From positions 8,246,001 to 8,310,000 of the forward strand of contig CM034106.1 of assembly GCA_019914945.1 (NCBI GenBank): 64,000 bases of DNA, read 5' to 3'. Shown one piece after another: positions 22,283 through 34,265 of the stretch (its first letter is position 1; each line of letters starts with the position of its first letter). The DNA comes from Typha latifolia (Eukaryota; Streptophyta; Magnoliopsida; Poales; Typhaceae). The notes beneath the pieces are model-generated. The model made no database searches. It was not told where the DNA came from and saw only the letters and a list, made by a program, of their open reading frames with translations. The translations under genes were made by a program, and so were the position numbers.

Positions 22283-22951
22283 TAGGAGTGCTCGTGGACT
22301 AGGTCGAGCCTGGCCTGGATAAAATTAAATTGGGCTAGGGCTTATACAAGGTCTAGTCCAGTCTATTCCTAGACTAGTATTGTACTGGGTCAAGCTCGAG
22401 TTAGGTTTAAATTTTCTGACCTAGTTCAGTCCATGCCCATGTTATTTGGCAAGCCAATTGTAAGCTGACAGATATACCATGTCTAATTGAATATAAATAT
22501 TTGAAAAGAATATTTTTTTATATGGTAGAATATTTTCTAAATGCTTGAAAAAATATTTTTATATGATTCAAAATTTTCTAAATATTCTTACTTCCATAAC
22601 TGTTTACAATTTTGGTCAAGTTACTGTAATGCTTTCTAATGAGCACAATAATAAAAATATATATTTAACGTTTAAGGAACATAAGTAATTAAATAAGATT
22701 TAAGGGATTTAAATTTAAATCTAATAGACATGACTTAAACTAATTGCGAATGGACATAGCTCAAAAAATAGGTCCTTCTCTATGGGCCTTAATAGACGGG
22801 CTAGGCACTATAGCTTAACCCTGAGCCAGTCCAATAGACTTTCTGGTCATGCAGAGCCAGGTCTAAAGTGGGTTTGGGACGAGCTATGACCTAATTTTAT
22901 TTGGTTGAACATGAACGGGCTTTGAGCTCCCGAATTTTTTTAACATCCCTA
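22283..22951. mobile_element. Non-autonomous hAT element, 669 bp
   Basis: A perfect 8-bp target duplication GACTGGAG flanks it (22275-22282 and 22952-22959). The left end is TAGGAGTGCTCG and the right end read inward is TAGGGATGTTAA, a short imperfect inverted repeat with the TAGG start common in plant hATs. The interior has GGCC/GGGC-rich subterminal repeats on both sides of an AT-rich centre. No transposase frame. Confidence 0.85.
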
Positions 22952-22959
22952 GACTGGAG

Positions 22960-23286
22960 CTTACTATTACAAGCAAGCTTAATGGGCTTAATTTTACAAG
23001 CAACCCTAATGCACTCTAGTAGATTATATTTCAGAGGTCAAACAAAAGCTTAATGGGCTTACTGTTACAAGCAAGCTTAAATTAATTGCATCAAGCAACA
23101 GGAAAAAAAAAAATTTTGACCGTCTGTGATAAGGATCATGAGGTACCCCATGGCAGATGATTTGGAGCATGCAGTAAGTGAGATTTTGTCTTCTCAACTA
23201 GCAACAGAAGTCAATGCGAACATTAATGTTCAGTAGTCCCATACAGTGTGCATACTATTATTGCAATATTTTCTTCTTTGATGAGA

Positions 23287-23337
<51 letters not shown>

Positions 23338-24460
23338 TCCAGGTTATAGTCTTCCGCCTGTGGCCAAAGAATCATGCATCCTTTCATCCATGCCACTTTT
23401 CTGGCACGTTGGGAAATCGTAATAATTTGAAATGCTCAGTTGTATTTGTTTGTTGAATATCTTTCAGACTAGATTAGCTACGGTCATTTCTTAAACTTAC
23501 AGCAAAAAGTTTATATCGGTTTAGATTATTACGGTGTTTGGTTTTAAATTAAAATAGTTATATAATAATTACATTTCATATGATTTAAAATAATAAATTT
23601 ATATAATGTTTTAGTAAATAACTAAAGATAATGATAAAAACTGAAATCACGTCTTTTTTAAAGGCAAATAATAATTAACTTTTATTAGTAAATATAAAAA
23701 TTGAATGAAACAATATAGGAGAGAGGAGAGAGAAATATGTATTAGTAAATTACTGGTGAGATAGTCTTCTATTTGGTTATTATAGTAGTATATATCTCAC
23801 TATATTAGAATTAGTTTATGGCTATCAGACAACCGTATAAGGCCTTAAAACTTTAACTATCTCTCCATTATTATCTGTTGAAAACCTCTTCCATCTGGAT
23901 TTTCTAATCTAAATATCAACGAATGCTTATTCGGCACCTAACTTAGTGAAACTAATTTTATTTGGCGATTCTTTGGCCTAAAAACTGGCATTAATTAAAT
24001 AAAAAGCACAAAAAAAAAATCTGGTCACCAAAAGTTAAAGCAAGAGCACTTTACTCTAAAAATAATGAAATTAGATGATTCTGCAATAAAAAAAATTAAA
24101 TGAGAAAATTATGTAAGGTGAAAATTAAACTTAGATTTTCCTCGCCAAGGGCTCCTTCAGCTCAAGCCCCATCATATACAAAATGTAAGATATAAGAAAA
24201 AGACAAGAGGCCGAGGGAACCCTAACTAAGTCCTAACCACATTCTATTCTTATCTACGCGATTCATGTACATTGATCTGCAAAAAAGACTGTAAATGGAT
24301 CTCTAGATCTCTACAAGATCCTTTGTCATTCTAAATTAAAGCAAGAGATGAAATGTGGGTTACACAGCAAAGTGTAGCATCTTTTTCTTCGCAACCTTCC
24401 TTTTATGGCCACAATTCTCCTCCGCATGTATGCAAATGTAATTCTATGGATTCTAAACCC
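22960..24460. other. Intergenic region downstream of the TGA gene
   Basis: Contains a local imperfect duplication of TTACAAGCAAGCTTAATGGG-type sequence (22967-23090) and a long (GA)n tract. A possible Tourist-like element with ends near GGTGTTTGGTTTT (23532) and GACAACC (23836) lacks a convincing target duplication. About 24130-24460 is probably the 3' UTR of the TGA gene on the minus strand. Confidence 0.45.
23289..23334. repeat. (GA)n microsatellite
   Basis: Twenty-three consecutive GA dinucleotides without interruption. Confidence 0.95.
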
Positions 24461-24461
24461 T

Positions 24462-27400
24462 CTACTGCCGCGGCCGAGCGATCCATAGCGAGCTGAGGGC
24501 ATGAAGACGATGGAAGTATTCAGCAATCGCCAAGAAGCAATGCGCCGCCTGACGGGTCGTCATGATTTGTTGTAGCCTGTGGAGAGTCTGCTGCCTCAGG
24601 TTATCTGCCTGTAAAACACATTGTGTGTCAATTATAATTTCATACGTTAAATACTGTTAGTATCCCGTCAATGTTTTGAATTCAGAACCATGAATAAATG
24701 ATCTTAAATAAAGTACGATTTATTTGAAAATGTACTTACGTCTAATGCATGCATGGTAACTTAAGAAGGTGCATGTTTTGAATTCAGAACTATGAATAAA
24801 AGATCTTAAATAGAGTACAATTTATGTTAATGTACTTACGTCTAATGCATGCATGGTAACTCAAGAAACTATGAATAAAAGATCTTAAATAGAGTACAAT
24901 TTATGTTAATGTACTTACGTCTAATGCATGCATGGTAACTCAACAAGGTGCATGCATGGTTACTCAACAAGGTGCATGTTTTGAATTCAGAACTATGAAT
25001 AAAAGATCTTAAACAGAGTACAATTTATGTTAATGTACTTACGTCTAATGCATGCATGGTAACTCAACAAGGTGCTTGAAAGCTGTCTTAATTTGATGAG
25101 GACAATGGCAAGGGTTTAGGGGTTATAACTACAAAGGCAACCTAATAATTCCACACACCAATTAAGCGTTACTTCTTTTCAATATTGGATTCATTAAAAT
25201 TTAGGTAACTGAAAGATTAGAGAGTAGTAGTAACCCTAGATACAAGGAGTTGAAAATATGAATCGGTTTGGAGAGTTCATTTCTAACCGAAATAAAAAGA
25301 ATAATATAAGGAATTAATCTTCATGTAGAAAGTACACCAATAGCTGTGAACAATGAATACATATCACTCCTAGCATTATCAAAACTAAGAAAATATTCAT
25401 TGTAATGTATATACTTATACAAAAAAATAGGTTGCATCTTCCTTTTTTCTAAACAATTATCTGATCATATCATATCATATCATTATCGCATGTGCTTGCT
25501 GAACTATAATCAAGCGAAAATGTTATCTTCCTTAAGAAATTAAATTAGCATTGGAGGTAATATGAAGTCCTTACTCGTCCAACGAAGCCTTCGAGTGTTG
25601 TAAGCTTGTCCACGGCGATGGACAATTGACCCATGTAGTTGGCCATGTCAAACGGAGAGCTCAACACGTCGGAGGTGATGGTGGCGGAGAGAGAGTGATA
25701 GAATGCTTCAAGCCCTTGGTTTAGGGCATCCTGCGTCTCTTGTATCGATCGTTGGAGGCCACATATTGCCAATATTTGTTCCTCCGCTAATGGCTCTATG
25801 TGCCTCACGACAACCTACGGAAAAAAAAATTAAGAGCTAGCAACCATGAAGAAATAAATGGATCGAACTGCATGCGTACCGCAATGATCGATGAGTTTTC
25901 TTTTTATTTGTTTCTCCTTTGTAGTATGTCATCAGAATTACCTCACTCAACACATGCATGGATGCTTCATAGTTGCAACTTTTTAAAGAATCTAAAGAAA
26001 GATCATCTTTTTTGTTGGTCACTGATGCAATATGAGCATGTATAAATAGATACACATGCATTCGTTTATGTATGTAGGGGTGAAAACGGATCAGATATGG
26101 ATAGAATAGTGCGCAACTCACATCCGGATCTATATTTTTTGTTCGGATAAAAGTTTAAATACAAATAATTTTCATATACGAATTAAATAATTCTCGAATA
26201 CAAATTTAATAGTTTTCGAATACGGATAGAATCTTAAACGGATACTTACAGAAAATATGGGAATTAGTCACACTTATACTTCATTACAACTTAGAAATGT
26301 TTCTCTCATATATCACATCACACAGATATAAAATATTTTTTCCATGATAAATATGATGCATGGCTTTTCACTACGTAAATTCTCTCTCCAAATTTCAATT
26401 AACTTTATTCTACTCGATTCCCTACTTTTATATGCCGTTTATGAACAATGTAGTTTCATGTACAAATACAAATACTAGATCATGTGAAATTAATGATTAA
26501 TTGTGTGATATAGTGTGGCCAATTGACATCTGAGCCCGTATATTCCTATTCAAATTATATATACTCATTCGAGTCTGAACTTATTCAAAAGTTTGATCAA
26601 TATTTAATTGATGGCATACGAATCAAGAATTAATAGCGTGACAAATCCAGGTTCAATCAGCAGATTTAAATTAATTTGGAGTCAATCTTACTACATATAT
26701 ATATCCAAATAAATCTGAATTATTTTTTTTTACATCCTTACTGCTAATGCGAAGGAAGGAGAGGCACAACACAACATCATGTTTGCAAGATCACACCGCA
26801 CTTTATTTAAAGTTTGATTCTCTTTCCCCATTGCATCTAGAAGCCAAAACCACTTTATATAGAATATATATGAATATAAGACCACTTCCCTCCATTATTA
26901 ATGGAAGACCATCTCTATCACTAACCTCCATACCACCTACTCTTAGCATATTATTACTTTATGACAGGAGGATCCGGCCAAAGTCTACCAAAACATAACT
27001 ATTCTATCAATTGGGACCTTCCACCAAATTAGCCAATCCGTCATATTTCTCTACCTAAAATATTGCGGAGCTAGTAAGTACCACAGTGCAATGTTCAATA
27101 ACTTTGTTCATACGTACATCAGAATAATTGATCAAATGTTCTTGAGTTGAACTACTGCAGAGCTTTTATTTCTCGATTATGACAGCTGATTAAGCCTAGC
27201 AGAATTCAAATTATGACGATTGTGCTCTTATACCATGTTAACTCACCTTCTTCTAATAGTTTAGTATGTTATCTTCGAACAGTAGGTCAAATAAGCGATG
27301 CATTTCCTTTCTTTTGAATCTCTTGCGTATTTTGACTTCTTTTTTCAACAGATTCTGGTTAGAATTATGGATGCAAGGAAGTATTGCGAAACAATAAATA

Positions 27401-29624
27401 AGAGTGAAAACCTTGATCAGCTCCGATGGACGGAAGCCGCCTATCCAAATGAAGCAACGTTCGGCCGGAGTCATCCACATGCCAGAGACGAGGTGGAATA
27501 CATCAGACCTGACCATAGCACTCTTGATGTTCATTAGTTCGTCATAGTGGAGAAGGGCGCCGTCGACAAACACCCGCAGTTGGCCGTCGGGCAGGTTCTC
27601 CTCCACCGCAGCCCTGAGCTGACACATTATCTTGTGGTGATCTTCAAGCCATCTTCCGTACTCCATGTCGAACATCGCTGCATCTGAAGATCATGATCAT
27701 CCAAGAAAAACAAAGAAAAAGGTTAGTGTTTATTGCATAAATATATACCAGAAGAATTAATTAACATGAGTAGGGTTCACTGGATGTGCATTGAGATTTC
27801 TTTTCTTGAAAAGTGCCCGAGCTGAGTCCTCCAATGGCAGTGGGAAGGACTTGGTCTGCAAGAAGAGCTCCTCCACCAAAGGGAATACCCTGATGAATAA
27901 TTTATCAGGTGTTTAGAAGTGACTAGAAGTAGATTCTCTATTTATATTTTGGCCCCTTTTTTAATCACTTTGTACCTGAGATCTTGCCCTGTGTAGCTCT
28001 TGTTCTAGCTGGCTTAGCCTGATCCTACTTGACTCTAGCTGTTGAATATAAGCCTGTGGAAATTTATGGGATCAGCAATAACATTAGAATGCTAGGACTT
28101 GGAAGAAATGAACCAAATGAGATATTTTGATAAAAGAACAGAAGAAATATATATATGTATGTATATGTATATGTGTATGTATTATATATTATGTATATAG
28201 ATATATAGATATATAGCTAGTACTTTTTCTTTAGGTTGACTGACCTTCTTCCTGATCCTGCTTTTCCTTGCAGCCTCTCTATTTTGGGCAAGCCTTCTCA
28301 ACGTCTGCATGCATGCATGTAGATCAATTAGTCAAACATCTTTGGTAAGAGCTTCAACAAGAAGAAATGGAGTGCAACTCACCTTGGGGTCTGGTGTCTT
28401 GGGACATTCATGTTCTGAACTAGAAGTGGTGGCCTTTCCATTTCCTTCCCTCTGCATGCAATCCAAGAGTAACAAAACTTGAAGAATTTTACAAGTTAAT
28501 GCTGCAAAATATTTGGTGGAGGGGGGAGAACCTTCACTCTTGGCTTAGTTTCTTTTCCTTCTTCAGGCAAGAGTAGGGCATCAATCCTAGGGCTGCTTGG
28601 TTGCACTGACTGGTTTGATGATCTCTTTGAAGAACTATTATTTGGGACCAACGTCATGGCATCCTATGTACAGAAGAATATTTGTTTTCAGTGCATAAGA
28701 ACAATACTGGAGCAAAAAATCCAACAATAAAGGTATTAAAGGGAGTAAGTTGGAGATACCTTTGTAGAAGGTTCAGCATGCATGGGCTGAGATGGGAAAA
28801 TATTCAAGGTCTCTGCATACATGAAGTCCTGCAAGCGTTAAGTCCCTTGAAAGGTGCAATTTAGTTTACCCAAGAAGAAGAGCTTGTATGCAGATGACAT
28901 GCATATATAAGAAAAAGTCAACCTTTGAGAGAGAGAGAGAGAGAGAGAGTAATATATTGCATGATGAGACCAAACATTGCTTCTAAGCATTTTATGCAGT
29001 TTTTGCTTACTTCCATAGACAGGAAGAGGAAAAGAAAAATAAATTGAGCAGTAATGCGAAAAGTAGATAGAGAGAAATGCAAAATATTTCTACCTTCTTT
29101 TGATACAACATCTTGCAAGGAAAGCATGAAGAATTTGCTAGATTTTGCACTCCACAAGAAGAAACACAAAATAAAGCAAATAAAAGGAAAGAAAGAAAAA
29201 CAAAGAGAATACAAGATTAGAAGAAAGTTTTGACCACTTCCCAAGTTCATACTTCTGACTCTAGAACTCTGTCAAATTATACAAGTTTTCTCAGCGTCTT
29301 AGAACTCAAAAGCTTTTCACACTATAACCTTATCCCTTTACCTTTTCCTCTTTGATTTCTCTTCCAAGATCGGCCAAAATAAAAGAAAAGTACTTCAAAA
29401 TTAAAAGGGAAAATGATAAGAAGTGCTACGCGAGACTTACGCCTTTGTTCTTGTGCCGATGATTGATCCTGTGCATCTAGATAGAGAAAGAGGGCTTGAT
29501 CCAACTCTTCCAAACCATCTCCTTCAGAACCCTTGCTCCTGATTTCATGGCACAAATCATCATAAAGGACGCAAACAGAACTACTTTTGTGATGAAATAG
29601 ATATTGAAGTTGGTATCCACGCAT
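24462..29624 (-). CDS. TGA-type (group D) bZIP transcription factor with DOG1 domain, ten coding exons
   Basis: Exons in coding order: 29624-29441, 28812-28760, 28663-28532, 28451-28383, 28304-28245, 28053-27976, 27889-27817, 27683-27412, 25814-25575, 24608-24462; 1308 nt, about 435 aa. N-terminal part: ELDQALFLYLDAQDQSSAQE and LNIFPSQPMHAEPSTK. Basic region: RRLAQNREAARKSRIRKK, followed by the heptad leucines of AYIQQLESSRIRLSQLEQEL. The DOG1 domain starts at FDMEYGRWLEDHHKIM and continues through TPAERCFIWIGGFRPSELIK, IEPLAEEQILAICGLQ and LRQQTLHRLQQIMTTRQAAH to the end SSLWIARPRQ. TGA factors bind TGACG motifs and act in defence and floral or organ development with NPR1 or ROXY partners. 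The subclade is unresolved; the cysteine in AICGLQ sits where PERIANTHIA has its redox-relevant one, as I recall. The ATG at 29624 is provisional, and an upstream exon is possible. Exon 7's donor is GC in this model (27816-27815); a GT site at 27780-27779 is the alternative. Intron 8 carries transposon debris. Confidence 0.9.
24674..25074 (-). repeat. Four-unit ~100-bp tandem repeat in the last TGA intron
   Basis: Units begin at about 24674, 24776, 24866 (5'-truncated) and 24979. Each contains GAACTATGAATAAAAGATCT, GTACTTACGTCTAATGCATG and CATGGTAACTCAA. Every unit carries the alternating purine-pyrimidine core ATGCATGCATG, which contains the RY motif CATGCA. Units 2-4 are nearly identical and unit 1 is more diverged, pointing to recent expansion. 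A short extra duplication GGTGCATGCATGGTTACTCA lies before the last unit. Confidence 0.9.
26075..26740. mobile_element. Possible hAT-like relic in TGA intron 8
   Basis: The left end is TAGGGGTGAAAAC and the right end read inward is TAAGGATGTAAAA, a plausible hAT-type inverted repeat. The interior has repeated CGGAT/ATCCG phrases, seen in other non-autonomous plant hATs. The flanking 8-mers (TATGTATG and CTGCTAAT) do not match, so the target duplication is absent or eroded. Confidence 0.4.
27185..27246 (-). repeat. TRIM fragment (LTR end plus primer-binding site) in TGA intron 8
   Basis: On the minus strand GGTGAGTTAACA is followed at once by TGGTATAAGAGC, the same LTR-end/initiator-methionine primer-site junction as in the elements at 21.5 kb and 61.1 kb. 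Only this small fragment is recognisable. It lies about 170 bp from exon 8. Confidence 0.45.
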
Positions 29625-30480
29625 TATTTAAGCAATAAAGCATATTCTATAGTACTGGGTTCCTTTCCTCCCTTATTTCCATCTATATTTCTTTCTCCCA
29701 CATGGCGAAAGATACCTAATTGTCATGGTCTCCAACATGGTATGGGCTTCTTCATCTCTCCCTCTCTTTCTAGAGAAAACTAATTAAGAAGCAAACCAGA
29801 TGATACGTGGGTTAATTTACACAGGACTAATTTATAAAAGAAACTCCAATTCCTTCTACTCCTACTCCTACATGCATGCATGGTTATGATCAACATCTCT
29901 TCGAATCATCCCTAACATATGATACATGCCCTCTCTCCTTCATATCCGAATTGTTCTCTATTCTACTCCTACTCTAGCTAATCTCTCAGGCCTTACATGA
30001 TGTTTCCATGGATGGAAGAAGAGGAATGGATCATCCCCAAGGAAGCTTGGTACTCTTGCTCTTGCCACTGCTTTGAACTCCCTCTCTCCCCCATTCAGCC
30101 CCTTCACTCTCGTATTACCTCATCAAAAGATCCAAACCAAAACAAGTTTCTGGTTGATTCCATTTGAGGGCCACTGCAGCAATTAATTAAAGCTAGCGAT
30201 TGGAGAAGAAGCAGTGGTCTACTCCTGGAAGGCTCCGAAATCTCTTCTTCCTCTTCTGACCAAAAGCTAGAAGACTTTTTTTGGGGGTAGGGAAGAGTAT
30301 GAATTCTAGATAAGAATGTATGAGGTTGGACAAAATAACTTCTCAATCACTCAAAAGAAAAAAAAAAATTTAAAAACTAATAGTATTAAAGGAGGTCTAG
30401 GCAAAGTCAAAGCTGCATGCTTACCTTGGTGTCCTTAATCAAGTTAAAAGGTGGGGGATCCTTCCTTATATAGGGCTTCC
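29625..30480 (-). promoter_or_regulatory. 5' region of the TGA gene
   Basis: A CTATATAAGG TATA-like box sits on the minus strand at 30473-30464. A strong donor-like CCAAG|GTAAGC occurs at 30425, and another, GATGAG|GTAATACG, ends a small minus-strand frame beginning MESTRNLFWFG near 30166. One or two 5' exons therefore probably lie here, coding or non-coding. I could not join them to the exon at 29624 in a frame I trust. Confidence 0.4.
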
Positions 30481-33400
30481 AAGAGCATGAAAAATTACCA
30501 AAATACCCCTGCATGCGTGCATGCGTGTGCGTGTGCCTGTGCTTAGAGGTCACACTTGGTAATACTTCGTCGTTCATGTCGAGCGTGTAGGAGATCTACA
30601 CACGTGTGTAGGCGAAGCCAACACTTCTAAATACGCGTGATAAAATATATTACTAAATAGTCTTTCACAAAGTTCTGAGTTAGAAGAAATATAAGACTGT
30701 CGTTACAAGGATATATATACGTTTCATCAAGGCAAGAAATCGATTCTCATTTCATGCATTTGCATCCCTTTCTTGCCTCTATTTGTTAACATTTTCAACA
30801 TATAAATCCTTTTTTTCTTTCTATCGATAATAGGTCTGTGATTTTGCTTCATTTGGGTCAAAGCTCATACCTAACACTTGACCTGAACTGATGCAATTAA
30901 ATATCTTACTAGTTTGAGACGATAAAATACTATAAGAAAAGATCAATCCATTGACGAGTTTTTTTTTCCTCTCTCTTTGGAGTTGTTATAACCACTTCAC
31001 GATGTAATAGTTACTGATAATTGCTGCAGATCGATATCAAAATTGGACCACATATCTAGAAAATATTAACCACAAAACTGGTAGAAGATTTCTATGTATA
31101 TAAACTTGCAATCTAGAGAAAACTTGATGAGGTTACTTTGTTTGCATGAATAACTAAAGTTCTGTCACAATTTTCCTAATGTTACAAATTAAATTTCTAT
31201 ATTTGAAATGGATTACTAAGTAGTAATAACCTGTGAATACTTTGGCATTCGACCTTGTAGGGTTTCCTTTGCGTTCAGGTTCCGTGAACTAATAACGTTC
31301 GGTTAAACGAGCGATGGGTAATTACTAATTTTTAGAGGTGTTTCGCGGAAAAGAGGCTTAAAAAATATATACATGGTTGTATGGTACACGGTAGAAAGTT
31401 CGATGAAAATTGAACACCGTGTGGGGGGCTTATTTGAATATTTCCGATCTAAGTGGTGATGACGCCACGATGACGTGGAAAGAATGCCTATCACAGCTCG
31501 CCATGTGGTAGTTGGTGTCCTTTTACACAGTGGGCCCACTTGCTGCCAATTCTTCCCCGAGTTTTTTTTTTAACAAAATTGACCTTTTAATAGATTTTAT
31601 TTACTGAAATAAATTACACCCTAAATTTAATATCAAAACTTATCTATATTTTTTAGAGTACCCTAAGTAAAATACTAAACAGTAAAACGTTGATAATATC
31701 AATAATTTTTTAAATAAAATGCTGATATAATCAGTATTTTTATTATAAAAAAACGTTGAAAGTTTCAACACGCTTTATTAAAAAAAGTAGGATACACATA
31801 AATGTTGAATAATTAAGTATTTTATTATTAAAAATATGAAACTATTCAATGTCTTTTTTTAAGACAACTATTCACTTTTCCGGATAATATCTTTCTATCG
31901 ATAGTCCATTTTAGACATATATGTCATTACGAAGATTATAAAAAATATATATAATAAATTTGATCAAAACTTAATTGAATCTCAAACGAATAAGATATAG
32001 GTAAAAATATAAAGAACAATTTTATAGCATCATAACTTTGTACTCCATTATTTATTTTAGTCATAAACCCATTGTAAAAAAAATATAAAAAAAATCTATA
32101 AGTTGAAATAACAAAGTAACTCCCTGCAGTCAACTGCTCTCAAAATCGCGCAAAAAAAATATTATAGCTCTTTCAAATTTGATATTTTTCTTTAATTTTT
32201 TTAATAAAATAATTTAATATTTAATATTTTTTTGAATATAAAATGTTGAACGGTTTAAAGTTTTCGCATATTTGCAAGCATGATTAGATAGTTGATATTT
32301 TAACCAAACCATTATCTCGCCAACATCTCCTTGTTCTGTGCTCTGAGAGGCATAACAGGAATACTGATTTGATGCATGCAAGGTTCACACTATATTTAGC
32401 CTTGCATATATACATATACCCATTTGAATATATGGGTCCCTCACTCTTAGCCTACTAAGATACTGCTAGCATAACAACCCAAGTTACGAACGGCAACAAG
32501 CTGCTGCTCACGAGTTAAATATAAAACGATCGGTTTGTAGAAAAATTATAAAAATTTCATGAGTAGTAGCAAAAATTATAAAAATTTCATGAGTAGTAGC
32601 TTCAGAAGTCATAAATTTAATGACTTTGAAATGAAGTGATTTCGATATTAGGAGTGAAAAGATATGGATGTCAATTGGAAGGTGGCGGATGGTCATGAGT
32701 TTGTGGAGGTTAATGGTAGGAATGGGTGACTCATGAGGAAGATGTGGACTAAAGTTTCATAGCTCGTTAGAGTTTGAAGATCTACTTCTAGAAAAGTAAA
32801 AGTAATCAAACGACTATCATTAAAAGGTAAATGCAAGATAATATGTTTTAAATAACTCACTATCCATTCCACGATCTCATCATAATCCAAATAAATAATT
32901 ATCAAGTTTATTTATAGGAGCAAAAATATAGCCAATTAAATCTAACTCAACTTACTAGACATGTATATATGAATTTTCTATTTAAATTTAAATTTAAAAG
33001 TAATAAATAAAATTAACTAACTAGACTCAATTCCACTCAACCTAATTAACTCGACCTTGGTGGTTAAATAGTAACACAATATTTGTCTGCTATTTTTAGC
33101 TTCTACCCCCAATAGTATTCTTATCTCGGTGAATGATTTTAGATAAGTCGAAGTTTATAATATCTTCTAATTACAAAATTGATTGTTTCTTTTAATTCCC
33201 TTTTAAACTTTTAATTTTCATAACTCGAAAATCTATTTTTTAAAACAAAATAGTGCTACAAGAGATGTCTTGATTTCGAATCCTATAAAACTACTCATTG
33301 AGCCGATATTAGAATATAAAATATAAAATAATCACCATCACAAATAGTAGAATTTATTTCAGATCTTCCATTTTGTTATTAATTTATTCCATGTGGAATT

Positions 33401-33880
33401 AGATTTTATATGTGAATTCTTAGCAGTATCTCCACCTTGCAGAACTAATTCTTGTGGATTAAACCATCAGCTCACAAGTTGGTGGCTTCAAATATACCAT
33501 CTAACTAAGTTAATTGGTCAAAACACGCAACTTAATTGAAAATAATAATAATAATAAATTATAGTATATGAATATTAGAACATTATTTATGAAAAAAAAA
33601 CAAAGGAGTATTAGAACATTACAAACCATTATTATTTTCTAAGGAATAAATTCTATTCTTCGAGAGCTTTCATTGTCAATTCTCTTCTGCCTTTTGACAT
33701 TGTGACAACAGAAGGGTTAAAAAAACAAGAAGGAAAAAATGCAATGGATCTGGACTTTGTTCATAGATATGTTTATAATATAGAAAAAATTTATTTCACA
33801 CAATTAGTCTTAAATTATATGTTGACTAACAATGTACATTTTTCACAATTGACATATTGAAGCCTTATATTATATGTTCT
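30480..33880. other. AT-rich intergenic DNA
   Basis: No gene recognised. A 31-bp direct repeat around AAAATTATAAAAATTTCATG is at about 32545-32605. Around 33260-33345 a phrase resembling the TRIM internal region and LTR start (GATATTAGAATATAAAATAT) marks another decayed copy. Other short frames are chance AT-rich frames. Confidence 0.45.
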
Positions 33881-33887
33881 TTGAGCA

Positions 33888-34265
33888 AATCTCAGAAAAC
33901 ACATGCTGGAATATTATAATTGTTGCTAAAAATTACTGTGCTATTTTAAAAATATCATTCTGTTAGTTAAATCTAATCAATTATAATTAAAACATAACTT
34001 AGATTCAAAAAGAATTATTTTCCCCTTGCATAATTATTTTAAATGGTTTTAAAAATAATCAAATATCATATTTAATACCATAATACAATGAGAAATTATT
34101 TTATTTATATATATATTTGCAAACTTTAATAATAATGATAATTATAATATGATATTTTAAAAACACTAAACTTTTCTTTCTTAAAGTTTAGTGGCAAACT
34201 ATGATATTTTAAAGAATATAATGATAATTATAATAACGTAAAAGATGATCTTTTAAAAAGTTTTC
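33888..34265. repeat. AT-rich inverted-repeat element, copy 2
   Basis: Shares ATCATTCTGTTAGTTAAATC and AAACATAACTTAGATTCAAA with the block at 15718-16155, and has the same terminal GATATTTTAAAGAATATAAT phrase at its right side. No coding sequence. Likely the same MITE family, more decayed. Confidence 0.45.

Noticed and set aside
23532..23836. Possible Tourist-like MITE
   Set aside because: GGTGTTTGG and GACAACC ends are only weakly complementary and no 3-bp target duplication is present.
24674..25074. Regular direct repeats that could suggest a CRISPR-like array
   Set aside because: Units are contiguous ~100-bp tandem copies without unique spacers, inside a plant intron.
30104..30346. Minus-strand 80-codon frame upstream of the TGA gene
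   Set aside because: Only its last part before a donor-like site looks exon-like, and no in-frame join to the next exon could be established.
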